Source of the DNA: an uncultured Alphaproteobacteria bacterium
GTDB taxonomy: Bacteria; Pseudomonadota; Alphaproteobacteria; Rickettsiales; CAIJLX01
Length of the DNA stretch: 60,395 nt
NCBI GenBank assembly: GCA_903821695.1
Contig: CAIJLX010000081.1
Coordinates: forward strand, 1 to 60,395
Direction of reading: 5' to 3'
In this document: one piece after another, positions 1 through 9,169 of the stretch
Position numbering within the stretch: position 1 is the stretch's first letter
Layout of the letters: each line of letters begins with the position of its first letter
The notes under the pieces: model-generated
Databases searched by the model: none
Told to the model about the DNA's origin: nothing
What the model saw: only the letters and a program-made list of their open reading frames with translations
Made by a program: the position numbers and the translations under genes

Positions 1-136
1 AAGACGCATTGAAAATATGTTCCAGAAAATCAAGGAAAATAGACGGCTTGCACTGAGGGTCGACAAACTCGATTCCACTTTCATGGCATTCCTTGCCCTT
101 GCCTTTATCAAACTTGAGGTTTGTTAACAGTGCCTA
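1..136 (+). mobile_element. IS5-like insertion sequence, 3' end (left edge)
   Basis: The first ~136 bases are repeated, inverted, at the far right edge of the window with a single base difference. The shared block holds the end of a transposase gene and stops just after its TAA, at the sequence cagtgccta, where the two flanks diverge. This marks the outer end of the element, and the common TA at the junction would fit a TA-type target duplication. The element sits about 20 bases beyond the stop of the acyl-CoA ligase gene. Only the end is present, so its full length cannot be judged. Confidence 0.8.
2..127 (+). CDS. IS5-family transposase, C-terminal fragment (runs off the window)
   Basis: An open frame enters from the left edge and ends at TAA 125-127. 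It encodes RRIENMFQKIKENRRLALR followed by VDKLDSTFMAFLALAF. This resembles the C-terminus of IS5-type DDE transposases, where the glutamate in the R-x-I/V-E-x-x-F motif is the last acidic residue of the DDE triad and is followed by a basic K-x-x-R-R-x-A-x-R stretch. About 41 residues are visible. It is truncated by the window edge, not necessarily in the genome. Confidence 0.75.
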   Translation, partial: RRIENMFQKIKENRRLALRVDKLDSTFMAFLALAFIKLEVC

Positions 137-158
137 ATATACATTTATTAAGAAAAGA

Positions 159-1721
159 TTAACGAGGCAACTTCTTCTTATCCACCTTCCCAATCAATGT
201 CTTCGGCAATGCCTCTAAGAACTCGATTTCCTTAGGCATCGCGAATTTGGCGAGTTTGGGTTTTAGGTAGTCTAGCAATTCTGCGCTGTTGCAGGTTTGG
301 CCGGGTTTGAGGGCGACGAAGGCTTTGGGGACTTGGCCGAAATAATGATCTTCGATGCCGATCACGGCGCATTCGGCAACAGATGCGTGTTGGTAAATCG
401 CTTCCTCGACATGACGTGGATAAATATTATAGCCGCCGCTGATGATCAGTTCTTTGAGGCGGTCGACGACATAAATATAACCTTCTTCATCAATGCGGCC
501 CATATCGCCGGTTTTGAGCCAGCCATCGACCAATACTTTCGCGGTTTCTTCCGGCTTGTTCCAATAACCCTGCATCACTTGTGGGCCACGGATGCACAGT
601 TCGCCGACCCCTTTTTCATCGGGTTGATCGACTTTAAATTCCGTATCCGGAAATGGCAGCCCAATCGAACCCGCTTTATTCACCCCATCAAACGGATTCG
701 CCGCACACACAGGCGACGCTTCCGTCAATCCATAACCTTCAATCAGCGTGCAACCCGTCATTGTCTCAAATTGTTTTTTGATTTCGAGCGGCAATGGCGC
801 ACCACCGGATATGCACGCAATCAACGACCGCATATTATATTTCTGCAAATCCGCCGCATGGCAAATCGCGGTGAACATCGTCGGCACGCCACAAAGAATA
901 GTCGGTTTTTTCTGGTGGATCGCTTTCAATACATTTTTGAGCACAAAGCGCGGATGAATCACCATCTCCACCGCATTGAGCATCGAGAAATTCATCACCG
1001 TCGTCATCGCAAACACATGGAAGAACGGCAACACCGCAATCATTTTATGCTCGCCCGGTTTAATTACCGTAAACCATTCCGCACATTGGTGGGTGTTGAT
1101 CGCCACATTCGCATGCGTCAGCGCCGCCGCTTTCGGAACGCCCGTTGTGCCACCCGTATATTGTAGCACGGCGATATCTTTGAGCGGATCGATTTGCACA
1201 TGCTCTAATGCGTATTCACATTTTTGCAGGTCACAGAAACTGAAATGTTTTTTATCTTGTTTAATCTCTGCACATTCTTTGCGCTTAAACAGATTGAATA
1301 ACACCCGCTTCAGCCACGGCAATTCTTTGGCCAGCGATACTACGATTACGCGATCGAGCGTATCCGTATTTATTTTACCGTAACAAGTTTTTAAATTCAG
1401 CGCGATCAGCGTTTTAAGCCCGGAGTCTTTTATCTGATGCGCAATTTCCTCTTCGGCATAGAGCGGATTAATATTCACCACCACCGCACCAATCCTGAGC
1501 GCCGCATAATAGCCAATAATATAAGCCGGGCAGTTGGGCAGCAATATGCCCACCCGATCGCCTTTTTTTATGCCCAGCTGTTGCAAACTTGCCGCAAAGG
1601 TGATGCTCGCTTTGCCAAGCTCGCGGAAATTCATTTTGCGACCCAGGAAATCAGCGGCCGGTCGGCTGCCGAATTCAGTCATCGCGCGGTCTAGCATATC
1701 GGGGAGGAAGGTGTAGCGCAT
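159..1721 (-). CDS. Long-chain acyl-CoA synthetase (AMP-forming, FadD-like)
   Basis: A 520-residue ANL-superfamily adenylate-forming enzyme that would activate a fatty acid to acyl-AMP and then acyl-CoA, at the inner face of the membrane. Visible motifs are the AMP-binding loop YTGGTTGVPKAA near residue 190, GYGLTEASP near 330, the TGD motif near 405, DRLKELIISGGYNIYP near 420, and the C-terminal GKVDKK carrying the adenylation lysine. Length is normal for the family. It is read away from the ArnT-like gene, so promoters for both must lie in the short gap around 1722-1860. An IS end lies about 20 bases beyond its stop but the frame is intact. Exact chain-length preference cannot be read from sequence. 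Confidence 0.9.
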   Translation of the reverse strand: MRYTFLPDMLDRAMTEFGSRPAADFLGRKMNFRELGKASITFAASLQQLGIKKGDRVGILLPNCPAYIIGYYAALRIGAVVVNINPLYAEEEIAHQIKDSGLKTLIALNLKTCYGKINTDTLDRVIVVSLAKELPWLKRVLFNLFKRKECAEIKQDKKHFSFCDLQKCEYALEHVQIDPLKDIAVLQYTGGTTGVPKAAALTHANVAINTHQCAEWFTVIKPGEHKMIAVLPFFHVFAMTTVMNFSMLNAVEMVIHPRFVLKNVLKAIHQKKPTILCGVPTMFTAICHAADLQKYNMRSLIACISGGAPLPLEIKKQFETMTGCTLIEGYGLTEASPVCAANPFDGVNKAGSIGLPFPDTEFKVDQPDEKGVGELCIRGPQVMQGYWNKPEETAKVLVDGWLKTGDMGRIDEEGYIYVVDRLKELIISGGYNIYPRHVEEAIYQHASVAECAVIGIEDHYFGQVPKAFVALKPGQTCNSAELLDYLKPKLAKFAMPKEIEFLEALPKTLIGKVDKKKLPR

Positions 1722-1861
1722 CCGGCCATTCTAGCAAAAAACGGTGGGTTTTATAACAAACGAATATGCTGCAGTGCGATAGACCGCGGTTTAAGACAAG
1801 TTTTATCCAATTTATGATGGTTGCGCTCCGCCCTATTCCGATTATGCTAGCCCACAACTTT

Positions 1862-3298
1862 ATGACTGCGCGCCAAACACTACTTCTCGCATTCGCATTC
1901 AATATCCTTCTGCTGTTGCTGCGAATTTATGACCTCTCGCTAGAGCGTTACGCCCTCTATGGCGACGAAGCGCAATATTGGACATGGGCCAAAGCGCTCG
2001 ATTGGGGCTATTATTCTAAACCTCCCGTTGTCGCCTGGGCCATCGCCGCCACCACCTGGGCATTCGGCGATTCCGTCTTTGCCATCCGCCTAAGCTCGCC
2101 CATTTTCCATTTCGGTACAGCAATGGTTATTTACGCCATCACCGCCCGCTGGGTAAACTCACGCAGCGCGGTATGGGCCAGCATCACCTATGCCACCCTC
2201 CCCGCCGTCATCCTTTCCGCGACCATCGCCTCCACCGATCCCGCCTTATTATTTTTCTGGGCCGTTTCACTCTATGGCTTACTGCGTGCAGAAGAAAAAA
2301 ATGAAGCATGCTGGTGGGTCTTCACCGGCCTCGCCGCAGGCCTAGGCGGCCTCTCCAAATATTCGATGTTATTTTTCGGCATCTCTGCTGCGCTTCATTT
2401 TTATACCAAAGGCACATTTCAAACCCAGCTCAAAAATAAAAAACTCTGGCTTGGTGTGCTTGCGGCAATTGTCGTCTATTTGCCGAATTTATGGTGGAAC
2501 ACACAGAATCATTTCGTCAGCTACCTCCACACCAGCGATAATGCAGAAGGCAAAGGCTTCGGCTTTCATCCGCTCGAATTAGTAGAATTTGTCACCGCAC
2601 AGTTCGTTGTCTTCGGCCCGATATTATTCGCATTTTTAGTCCTGCTGTTAGTGCGTAATAAAGCACAATGGAAATCATTCATCCTGCCGATGCTGCTCAC
2701 CATCGCCACCATCAGCCTCTTTTCTCGCGCACACGCTAATTGGGCGGCACCGATTTATATCGCCGCGACCATCTGGGTTGTGTCCTGGCTCATCAAAACT
2801 AAACGTGAGCATTGGTTGGTGATTAGTTTGGCATTGCATCTGTTGCTTGCCGTCGGTTTCTATGGTTTTGAGCCCATCATGAAAGCAGCGAATATTGAAC
2901 TGACCAAAAAGACGGATCCGTTCAAACGCCTGAAAGGACAAACAGAATTAGCCGATGCCGCGCGTGATATAAAAAAGAAGTTTCCTAATGCGAAACTCAT
3001 TTCCGAAGAACGCCGCATCGTTGCTTCCCTCATGTATTATCTGCGTGATGGCGCCAAGCCTGCTGCCATTTACAAATGGAATTCCAAGGGCACCCTTCAA
3101 GATCATTATGACCTCATCAGCAATATGAATGCCGCCAAGGGTGCCGATTTTATTATGATTGCCCGCACCGATAACCCGCGCAAGTTCTACCCGTTTTTTA
3201 ATGGGTACCAACGCCTCAAACCCATCGTGATACGGGTGCATAAAGATTATGTACAGACCTATCAGGTTTATTGGTTGCAAGGTTTCAAAGGATATTAA
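1862..3298 (+). CDS. ArnT/PMT-like membrane glycosyltransferase (GT83 type)
   Basis: Polytopic membrane protein of about 478 residues resembling ArnT and the dolichyl-phosphate-mannosyltransferase superfamily, which move a sugar from an undecaprenyl-phosphate donor onto lipid A or other periplasmic acceptors. The N-terminal helix is followed by the family loop YGDEAQYWTWAKALDWGYY with its GDEA acidic site and then SKPP; about a dozen hydrophobic helices follow and the last ~110 residues are soluble. The frame stays open upstream to 1766, but the extra residues are atypical. A start at 1862 matches relatives and leaves room for a promoter facing the divergent ligase gene. Its stop overlaps the next ATG (TAATG), so it is translationally coupled to the PAP2 phosphatase. 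The sugar substrate is unknown. Confidence 0.8.
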   Translation: MTARQTLLLAFAFNILLLLLRIYDLSLERYALYGDEAQYWTWAKALDWGYYSKPPVVAWAIAATTWAFGDSVFAIRLSSPIFHFGTAMVIYAITARWVNSRSAVWASITYATLPAVILSATIASTDPALLFFWAVSLYGLLRAEEKNEACWWVFTGLAAGLGGLSKYSMLFFGISAALHFYTKGTFQTQLKNKKLWLGVLAAIVVYLPNLWWNTQNHFVSYLHTSDNAEGKGFGFHPLELVEFVTAQFVVFGPILFAFLVLLLVRNKAQWKSFILPMLLTIATISLFSRAHANWAAPIYIAATIWVVSWLIKTKREHWLVISLALHLLLAVGFYGFEPIMKAANIELTKKTDPFKRLKGQTELADAARDIKKKFPNAKLISEERRIVASLMYYLRDGAKPAAIYKWNSKGTLQDHYDLISNMNAAKGADFIMIARTDNPRKFYPFFNGYQRLKPIVIRVHKDYVQTYQVYWLQGFKGY

Positions 3299-3957
3299 TG
3301 CGCCGCGACCAACTTCACCCGCTTCTGATGATAATAGGCCTTGGCATTGCCTATGCCGCATTTTTTTTCCTTCGCCCGGAAACCGATCTCACACTCGCTC
3401 GTCATCTCTATGACACCGGATTTTTTCTCAAAGAACAAACATTGATACAACTTTCCTATAAGTGCATTGCCTGGGTAACGCGCGCAATCATCATTGGCGC
3501 AGTCGCCGCTCTTGTCTGGAAGGCTATCAAGTTCCGCAAACTACATCGCCCGGCATTATTCATTTTGATTAGCCTCGCACTCGGGCCGGGTCTATTGGTG
3601 CATACAGTATTCAAAGATAATTGGGGCCGCGCGCGCCCTTCACAGATCGTCGAGTTTGGTGGCAGCAAACAATATTCGCCGCCGTTTGTTATCGCCGGTC
3701 AATGTGAGAAAAATTGCTCCTTCGTTTCCGGTCATGCCGCCATCGGTTTTTTTATTTGCGCCTTCGCGTTATTTTTCAAAGGCTGGCGACGCACTGCAAT
3801 TTATACGGGCGGTGTTCTGTTTGGTTTATGGATAGGCTTCATCCGCATGGCGATGGGCGGTCATTTCTTTAGTGACGTTATTTTCGCAGGCATCTTTGTC
3901 TTGCTAGTTGTTCATCTCGTTTATTATTTCATGTTTAAAAACCATGAAGCCGCTTAA
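3298..3957 (+). CDS. PAP2-family lipid phosphatase (LpxE/PgpB-like)
   Basis: Membrane phosphatase of 219 residues, probably acting at the periplasmic face on lipid A, undecaprenyl pyrophosphate or phosphatidylglycerol phosphate. The three PAP2 motifs are all present: K106 to RP114 in KDNWGRARP, SGH at 144-146 containing the catalytic histidine, and R183-x5-H189 in RMAMGGHFFSD. About six membrane helices are seen. The start is ATG 3298, overlapping the stop of the upstream gene, with AAAGGA ten bases before it; a longer frame from 3271 is unlikely. Position between an ArnT-like and an EptA-like gene favours a lipid A phosphatase (LpxE or LpxF role), which is inference. Confidence 0.85.
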   Translation: MRRDQLHPLLMIIGLGIAYAAFFFLRPETDLTLARHLYDTGFFLKEQTLIQLSYKCIAWVTRAIIIGAVAALVWKAIKFRKLHRPALFILISLALGPGLLVHTVFKDNWGRARPSQIVEFGGSKQYSPPFVIAGQCEKNCSFVSGHAAIGFFICAFALFFKGWRRTAIYTGGVLFGLWIGFIRMAMGGHFFSDVIFAGIFVLLVVHLVYYFMFKNHEAA

Positions 3958-5488
3958 GCGCCCCGTCCTCATCGCCCTCCTCACCCTCATCCACACGCTA
4001 TTATATGGTAGCGTTTTAATCGGCACGACACTCTCACAACAACATCTAACCAATGCCAATTTTGCATTGAGCTTTGCTATCGATTTCCTTTTTTATTTTG
4101 CTTACGCCTGGGCATTGTTTTTCTCCCTACGTTTTTTAGGAAAGCGTGCCTTCCAAATTCTCATTCCCGTTTTATTTCTTACCTCCGCCCTCGCCAGTTA
4201 TTATGTCTATGTTTATAAAATCAATATCGGCACCGACACGCTCGGCGTTGCACTCGAAGTAGAGCCAACACTCCTCTTGCAATTCATTACCGCCCGCTTG
4301 CTCTTATGGCTCGCACTCTCACTTGTGATCGCAATCCCTCTCGCGCGTTTTTGCATCCGCCACGAACAACATGACCCGCGTGATAAAATGGTGTTGCTCG
4401 TTTCCGGCATGTTCGTATTCACCGCATTTTTTATGGATGGCGGCATCAGCCGACAATATTTGCCCTATAATTATTTGCTCGCCGTGAAAGATTTTATTGC
4501 CACCGACACGCACGAAAAAATCGATATCTCTCAACAACCAGCAACTCTCGCAAAAACCACTCCTGAAAATATGGTGGTGGTGATGGTCGTCGGGGAATCT
4601 GTACGCCCAGATCATTGGCAACTGGGAACCTATAAGCGTGCGACCAATCCACTGCTCTCTAAACGCAGCAATCTCACTTTTTATGATGACGTTCCATCCT
4701 GCGGTCCTTTCACGCGTGATGCATTGCCGTGTTTGTTGAGCCGCGCTTCGTATCTTGAACCGGAAAATTATAATAAAGAAACATCGTTCATCAGCATCTT
4801 CCGTAAGCTCGGCTTTTATACCGCGTGGGTCGACATGCAAGGTTCCACCGCATCTGTATTTGATTCGTCTATCACCAGCCTCATCCGCGAAGCGAACCAA
4901 TCAATCGCCTTCAACACAAATCTTCTCACCGCACCACAATATGACGAAGCGTTATTGCCCGTTATGGACACTATCCTCAAAGAACATAAAGGCCGCGTGT
5001 TATTAGTGCTCCATCAATTCGGCAGCCACTGGCCTTATGATTCGCGCTACCCAGAAGCGTTCCGAAAATTCACCCCAACCTGTAGCAAATCATCCGCCAT
5101 CATCGGCGATTTCAAAACGACAGAAGATATGAAAGCTTGCGATCATCAGGAATTGATCAACGCATATGACAACTCGATTTTGTATCTCGATTTTATCTTG
5201 AACCAAATCATCACCCGTATCGAAAACCGCCCGGCGATTTTAGTCTATACATCCGACCACGGCGAATCATTGGGCGAAGATGGTTATTATATGCATGGCC
5301 ATTCCGATGCGCATGGCAATGGCATCACGGTCGAACGCCGTGTGCCGGTGGTCGTGTGGCATTCCGATTCCTATCCACTGACTCTCAATACAGACCGCAT
5401 CACACATAATGCTATCTTCCACAGCATCCTCGATTGCGCTGGCATCACAAGCGGCGTGATCAACAAAGAATTGAGTATTTGTAATTAA
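3944..5488 (+). CDS. Phosphoethanolamine transferase (EptA-like, alkaline phosphatase fold)
   Basis: Inner-membrane enzyme of 514 residues with about five N-terminal helices and a periplasmic sulfatase-like domain that transfers phosphoethanolamine from phosphatidylethanolamine onto lipid A or core sugars. The metal-binding and catalytic elements are visible: VVGESVRPDHWQLGTY with E218, the nucleophile threonine T257 in CGPFTRDALPC, HQFGSHWPYDSRYP, and the C-terminal SDHGESLGEDG with YMHGH. ATG 3944 lies inside the end of the PAP2 gene, so expression is coupled. The stop codon overlaps that of the convergent ABC transporter gene, leaving no intergenic space. Known members confer resistance to cationic peptides; that role here is inference. 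Confidence 0.88.
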   Translation: MKPLKRPVLIALLTLIHTLLYGSVLIGTTLSQQHLTNANFALSFAIDFLFYFAYAWALFFSLRFLGKRAFQILIPVLFLTSALASYYVYVYKINIGTDTLGVALEVEPTLLLQFITARLLLWLALSLVIAIPLARFCIRHEQHDPRDKMVLLVSGMFVFTAFFMDGGISRQYLPYNYLLAVKDFIATDTHEKIDISQQPATLAKTTPENMVVVMVVGESVRPDHWQLGTYKRATNPLLSKRSNLTFYDDVPSCGPFTRDALPCLLSRASYLEPENYNKETSFISIFRKLGFYTAWVDMQGSTASVFDSSITSLIREANQSIAFNTNLLTAPQYDEALLPVMDTILKEHKGRVLLVLHQFGSHWPYDSRYPEAFRKFTPTCSKSSAIIGDFKTTEDMKACDHQELINAYDNSILYLDFILNQIITRIENRPAILVYTSDHGESLGEDGYYMHGHSDAHGNGITVERRVPVVVWHSDSYPLTLNTDRITHNAIFHSILDCAGITSGVINKELSICN

Positions 5489-7227
5489 ACGCCGAACTGC
5501 AGTTCGGCCAGGCGCGCATAAAGGCTTCCCTGTGCAACGAGTTCTCTGTGTGTGCCAATCGCTTCGATCTTACCTTTATCCATCATCACAATCCGATCGG
5601 CTGAAAGCACGGTGGCCAGCCGATGCGCAATCATCAATGTTGTGCGGCCTTGCATTAATGTTTCGAGCGCTTCCTGCACAAGCTTTTCATTTTCCGCATC
5701 AAGCGCGTTCGTCGCTTCATCCAATAGCAAGATGCGCGGATTGCGTAATAACGCGCGTGCAATCGCGATACGCTGGCGTTCGCCGCCTGATATCCGCACA
5801 CCGCGCTCGCCTAATTGTGTATGAAATCCTTCCGGCAAATTCGCCACAAAATCATAAGCCCGTGCGGCGCGCGCTGCATCCATCACTTGTGCATCGGTCA
5901 CGTCACCGGCTCCATAACGGATATTTTCTGCGGCGGTGCCGGAGAAGATAATCGGATCTTGCGGCACATAGGCAAATTGTTGGCGCAATAATTTCACCGG
6001 CAAATTACGAATATCCATTCCACCCAACAATACTGCGCCACGAACCGGATCATAAAAGCGCAATAACAATTGAAACAATGTGGTTTTACCGGCACCGGAT
6101 GCGCCAACCAACGCAATTTTTTCACCAGGATAAATATCCAGATTAATCTCATGCAACGCTGGTTTTTCTAACCGCGTTGGATAAGTGAATGAGACATTAT
6201 CGAAAGTAATGTCGCCTTGGAAACGCGGTGGTAAGGCTTGAGGATTTTCGGCCTCATAAATGGTCGGCTTCGTGTTGAGCAAATCCAAAACACCATCCGC
6301 CGCACCTGCTGCGCGTTGTAGATCGCTTGCCACTTCGCTCAAGGCACCAATCGAGCCCGCAACCATAATCGAATAAAAAATGAAGGAGGAAAGTGCTCCG
6401 GCAGAAAGCCTACCCGCCACCACATCATGCCCACCCTGCCACAACACAAAACCAACGGCACAGAACGCGAGCAATATCACAATGCCGGTCAATATACCGC
6501 GCATCCACAAGCGCTGAATCGCGGCATCCAACCCATGATTTAAACGGCTTTCATATTTCCACAATTCCTGTTGCTCCTGCTGCGAAGATTGCACCGTGCG
6601 AATTCCCATCACCACTTCCTGCGCATGCGCGGCACTATCTGCCACACGCTCCTGCGCGGTGCGCGCTAATATCCGTACACGTTTGCCTATGACAATGATT
6701 GGTAACACCGTTAGCGGCACAACGATCGCCATATAGAGCGCGAGCTTTGCACTGGTGATGATGATCATCACCACACCGCCTACGAGAATAAATGTGTTGC
6801 GCAAGGCCATCGAAAAACTGCCGCCGATCATCGTCTGAATCAGTGTCATATCATTCGTCAAACGTGCGAGGATGGCGCCGCTTTGCTGCATCTCAAAAAA
6901 TGCCGGCGAGAGCGAGAGCAAATGTTTAAAAATCATCCGCCGAATATCCGCCACCACCAACTCGCCCGTTTTCATAATTAGATAAAACCGCGCAAAGGTT
7001 GCTAGAGCTAGTATGGACGATAGGCCGAGTAACACTAACAATGCATGGTTCACAGCAGTAGCGCTGTTATGGCGGAAGCCTTCATCGATAAGATATTTTA
7101 TGCCCCAACCAATGCTCAGCACGGAGGCCGACGTAATGCATAATGCAATCAATCCACCCACCACCATTTTTCGATAAGGCCAGGCAAAGCCGAATAACGT
7201 ATACAGGCTTTTGTAGGAAGATTTCAT
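5485..7227 (-). CDS. ABC exporter, fused permease-ATPase (MsbA/ABCB type)
   Basis: A 580-residue half-transporter: six N-terminal membrane helices (about residues 20-310) and a C-terminal nucleotide-binding domain with Walker A GASGAGKT, Q-loop YVPQDP, signature ISGGERQ, Walker B RILLLDEAT and the H-loop IAHRLATV. Such proteins work as homodimers exporting lipids or hydrophobic compounds. MsbA-like lipid flipping is possible, but alphaproteobacteria carry several paralogues, so the substrate is open. The ATG overlaps the stop of cyaY, so the two are co-translated. The end overlaps the convergent eptA-like gene by three bases. Confidence 0.88.
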   Translation of the reverse strand: MKSSYKSLYTLFGFAWPYRKMVVGGLIALCITSASVLSIGWGIKYLIDEGFRHNSATAVNHALLVLLGLSSILALATFARFYLIMKTGELVVADIRRMIFKHLLSLSPAFFEMQQSGAILARLTNDMTLIQTMIGGSFSMALRNTFILVGGVVMIIITSAKLALYMAIVVPLTVLPIIVIGKRVRILARTAQERVADSAAHAQEVVMGIRTVQSSQQEQQELWKYESRLNHGLDAAIQRLWMRGILTGIVILLAFCAVGFVLWQGGHDVVAGRLSAGALSSFIFYSIMVAGSIGALSEVASDLQRAAGAADGVLDLLNTKPTIYEAENPQALPPRFQGDITFDNVSFTYPTRLEKPALHEINLDIYPGEKIALVGASGAGKTTLFQLLLRFYDPVRGAVLLGGMDIRNLPVKLLRQQFAYVPQDPIIFSGTAAENIRYGAGDVTDAQVMDAARAARAYDFVANLPEGFHTQLGERGVRISGGERQRIAIARALLRNPRILLLDEATNALDAENEKLVQEALETLMQGRTTLMIAHRLATVLSADRIVMMDKGKIEAIGTHRELVAQGSLYARLAELQFGV

Positions 7228-7526
7228 AAAGCGATGTTAAATTCCCGCTGCACTAACTCCAGCAAATCCTGTCCACCACGCGTATTTTTCCAATATCCAT
7301 CCACATAATCATAATGCCCTGCGCCGGAAACCGGCGAGGAAATCCAAATTTGCCGCATTGGCACATGTTGGTTGATCACATATTGTTTTTTGTTGGCCAA
7401 CGTAACCGTCAACACACCGCTTGCATATTCGACATCTAACTCACCTTTTTCATCCGAATTTTCAATGGCTTCTGCCAAATCCAATAATATTTGATTAGAT
7501 GCAGCTTTAAATAAAGTTTCTTCCAT
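7224..7526 (-). CDS. cyaY: Frataxin-like iron donor protein CyaY
   Basis: A 100-residue protein matching bacterial frataxin, which binds iron through an acidic first helix and modulates Fe-S cluster assembly on IscS. The acidic N-terminal helix (LLDLAEAIENSDEKGELDVEY) leads into the beta-sheet core with TVTLANKKQYVINQH, RQIWISSPVSG and the closing GGQDLLELVQREF helix. Length is typical. It shares bases with the start of the ABC exporter downstream. The oxidoreductase locus lies divergently upstream with about 38 bases between them. Confidence 0.88.
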   Translation of the reverse strand: MEETLFKAASNQILLDLAEAIENSDEKGELDVEYASGVLTVTLANKKQYVINQHVPMRQIWISSPVSGAGHYDYVDGYWKNTRGGQDLLELVQREFNIAL

Positions 7527-7564
7527 AAAGAATTTATTAACCTTCTGGCCATAAGATGTAAATC

Positions 7565-9169
7565 ATGAAGAATATTGCCATTATCGGAGCCGGTGGGCTT
7601 GGAACTACAACAGCAGCATTGCTTTCGCGCATGCAGCTCAAAGGGATGTTGCCACAAGATATCCATATCACAATGTTTGATACAAACGGCCATATTTATG
7701 GGGGAGCGATTGATGATGCAAATATCTATCATCGCACCGGCCTTGAATATCTACATCCGAATGACCTATTAACCGGTATTGATTGCATTCATGGTGGCAT
7801 CGCCAAAGATTTTATTTGCGGTGACATTTTTAATACGGGTCTACCAAATCGCTTCTGGCTTTCTAGCGGAACGGATCAGCATTATCAGAATACAGAAGGT
7901 GCACGTGGATGGAATTTGTTTGAAGCAAACGCAAATAACTTGCGCGAAATTATTTATCGCCCACTCTACGAACACATGGTTGCTGCACGTGGCATCGATC
8001 AACTCCCTTTAGTAACGCCAGATCAATTTTCTTATCGCCTGCCAGAAAACGAAATGGCCGGACTACAAGATATCGTTGGCGGTTACGGCACTACCGGTGG
8101 CGGTGTTGTGATTGCCTATGATTATGCCCAGAAAAAATCCATAATCCGCTCCGCAGAAAAGGCAGGCCATCTCGCATTACGCCTCAACACGGAAATTAGT
8201 GGTATCACGAAAATAGGCGAGAAATACCAAATTAATGGCACAGATGTTGCAGCGGATATTGTACTCGTAACTGCCGCACATCAAATACCTAAATTGGCAA
8301 AAGATCTTTCGGGTGTAGTACCGCCAGCAGGAACCTATCATTTAAATGGCATATTATATGCCAAACTTCCACCGACGCAGGATCCAGAACTACTACGCCA
8401 GACGAGCCGCGTGAATTTCGTTGTTCAAGGTGAACGTGGCTGCATGTTTGGGGTTATACTAGCACCAACAGAAAGCCAGTAAGGTTTAGCTGCAATTTAT
8501 CACCCATCAAAAGCTGGAAGCCAGGTAGATCGCCACCCTTTTGAGGCCGGAAAGACAAATTTGGTACCATCTGCCTGGGATAAAGCGATCCATGAGGGGT
8601 TATCTCAAACCCATAAATTTGGCGAAACACCAAGCACACGGGATGAAAGAATCGATACTATTGTAAAACAAGTCTGCCATTTTAACCCGTTCCTCAAAGG
8701 TTACATAGAGCCAACAGAATTACGAATTCGTACCGTGTTCAACCCCGTATCCGAAACAAATCCCGATGGCATGGATCGCCGTGTACGCCGCTTGTTGACC
8801 CCCACTGTACTTAGTGAAGACGGCCAGGTACTTGGGGCAATATCACCCAAATGGACAACTTTGGAATTGGCAGCTCTTAACCTGATCGATTCCACACTTC
8901 AAAAACTGGGCTTGAGTTCACCTTTCCCTACCAATCCTACCGCAGGTCTTGGCCCTAATAGATTGGATGTGGAACAAATCTCTCGTACACTTAACTTACG
9001 AGATGTACCACTCTCTCGCGCAGATGCACTTGAATGTGCACAACGTATGGGACAGCCTGAGCGCATCGTCGATACAAACCCGGCATTATTTTTACATGAA
9101 GCAATTTCACCGAATGCTACCGGTGGCGGCCTTGGCAATACTTCTGCAAAACAACAACGGCAACTTTAA
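7565..9169 (+). pseudogene. FAD/NAD-binding oxidoreductase interrupted by an in-frame TAA
   Basis: The reading frame from ATG 7565 begins with a Rossmann nucleotide-binding motif (IAIIGAGGLGTTTAALL) typical of FAD-dependent oxidoreductases. It stops at TAA 8480-8482 after 305 residues. The very next codon continues in the same frame for 228 more codons without a stop to TAA 9167-9169. The second half starts only with TTG and has no Shine-Dalgarno sequence. Together they would form one protein of about 534 residues. I read this as a single gene inactivated by a nonsense change, or one needing readthrough; a sequencing error is also possible. The exact family is not recognised. Its end overlaps the convergent pccA stop. 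Confidence 0.75.

Noticed and set aside
297-1166. 289-codon open frame on the plus strand inside the acyl-CoA ligase gene
   Set aside because: It is the antisense shadow of a clear adenylating enzyme; the product is rich in His/Arg/Phe with no family features and no ribosome site.
8561-9169. A separate gene beginning at TTG 8561
   Set aside because: The same frame is open straight back to the TAA at 8480 and on into the upstream ORF; there is no ribosome site, so it is the second half of a broken gene.
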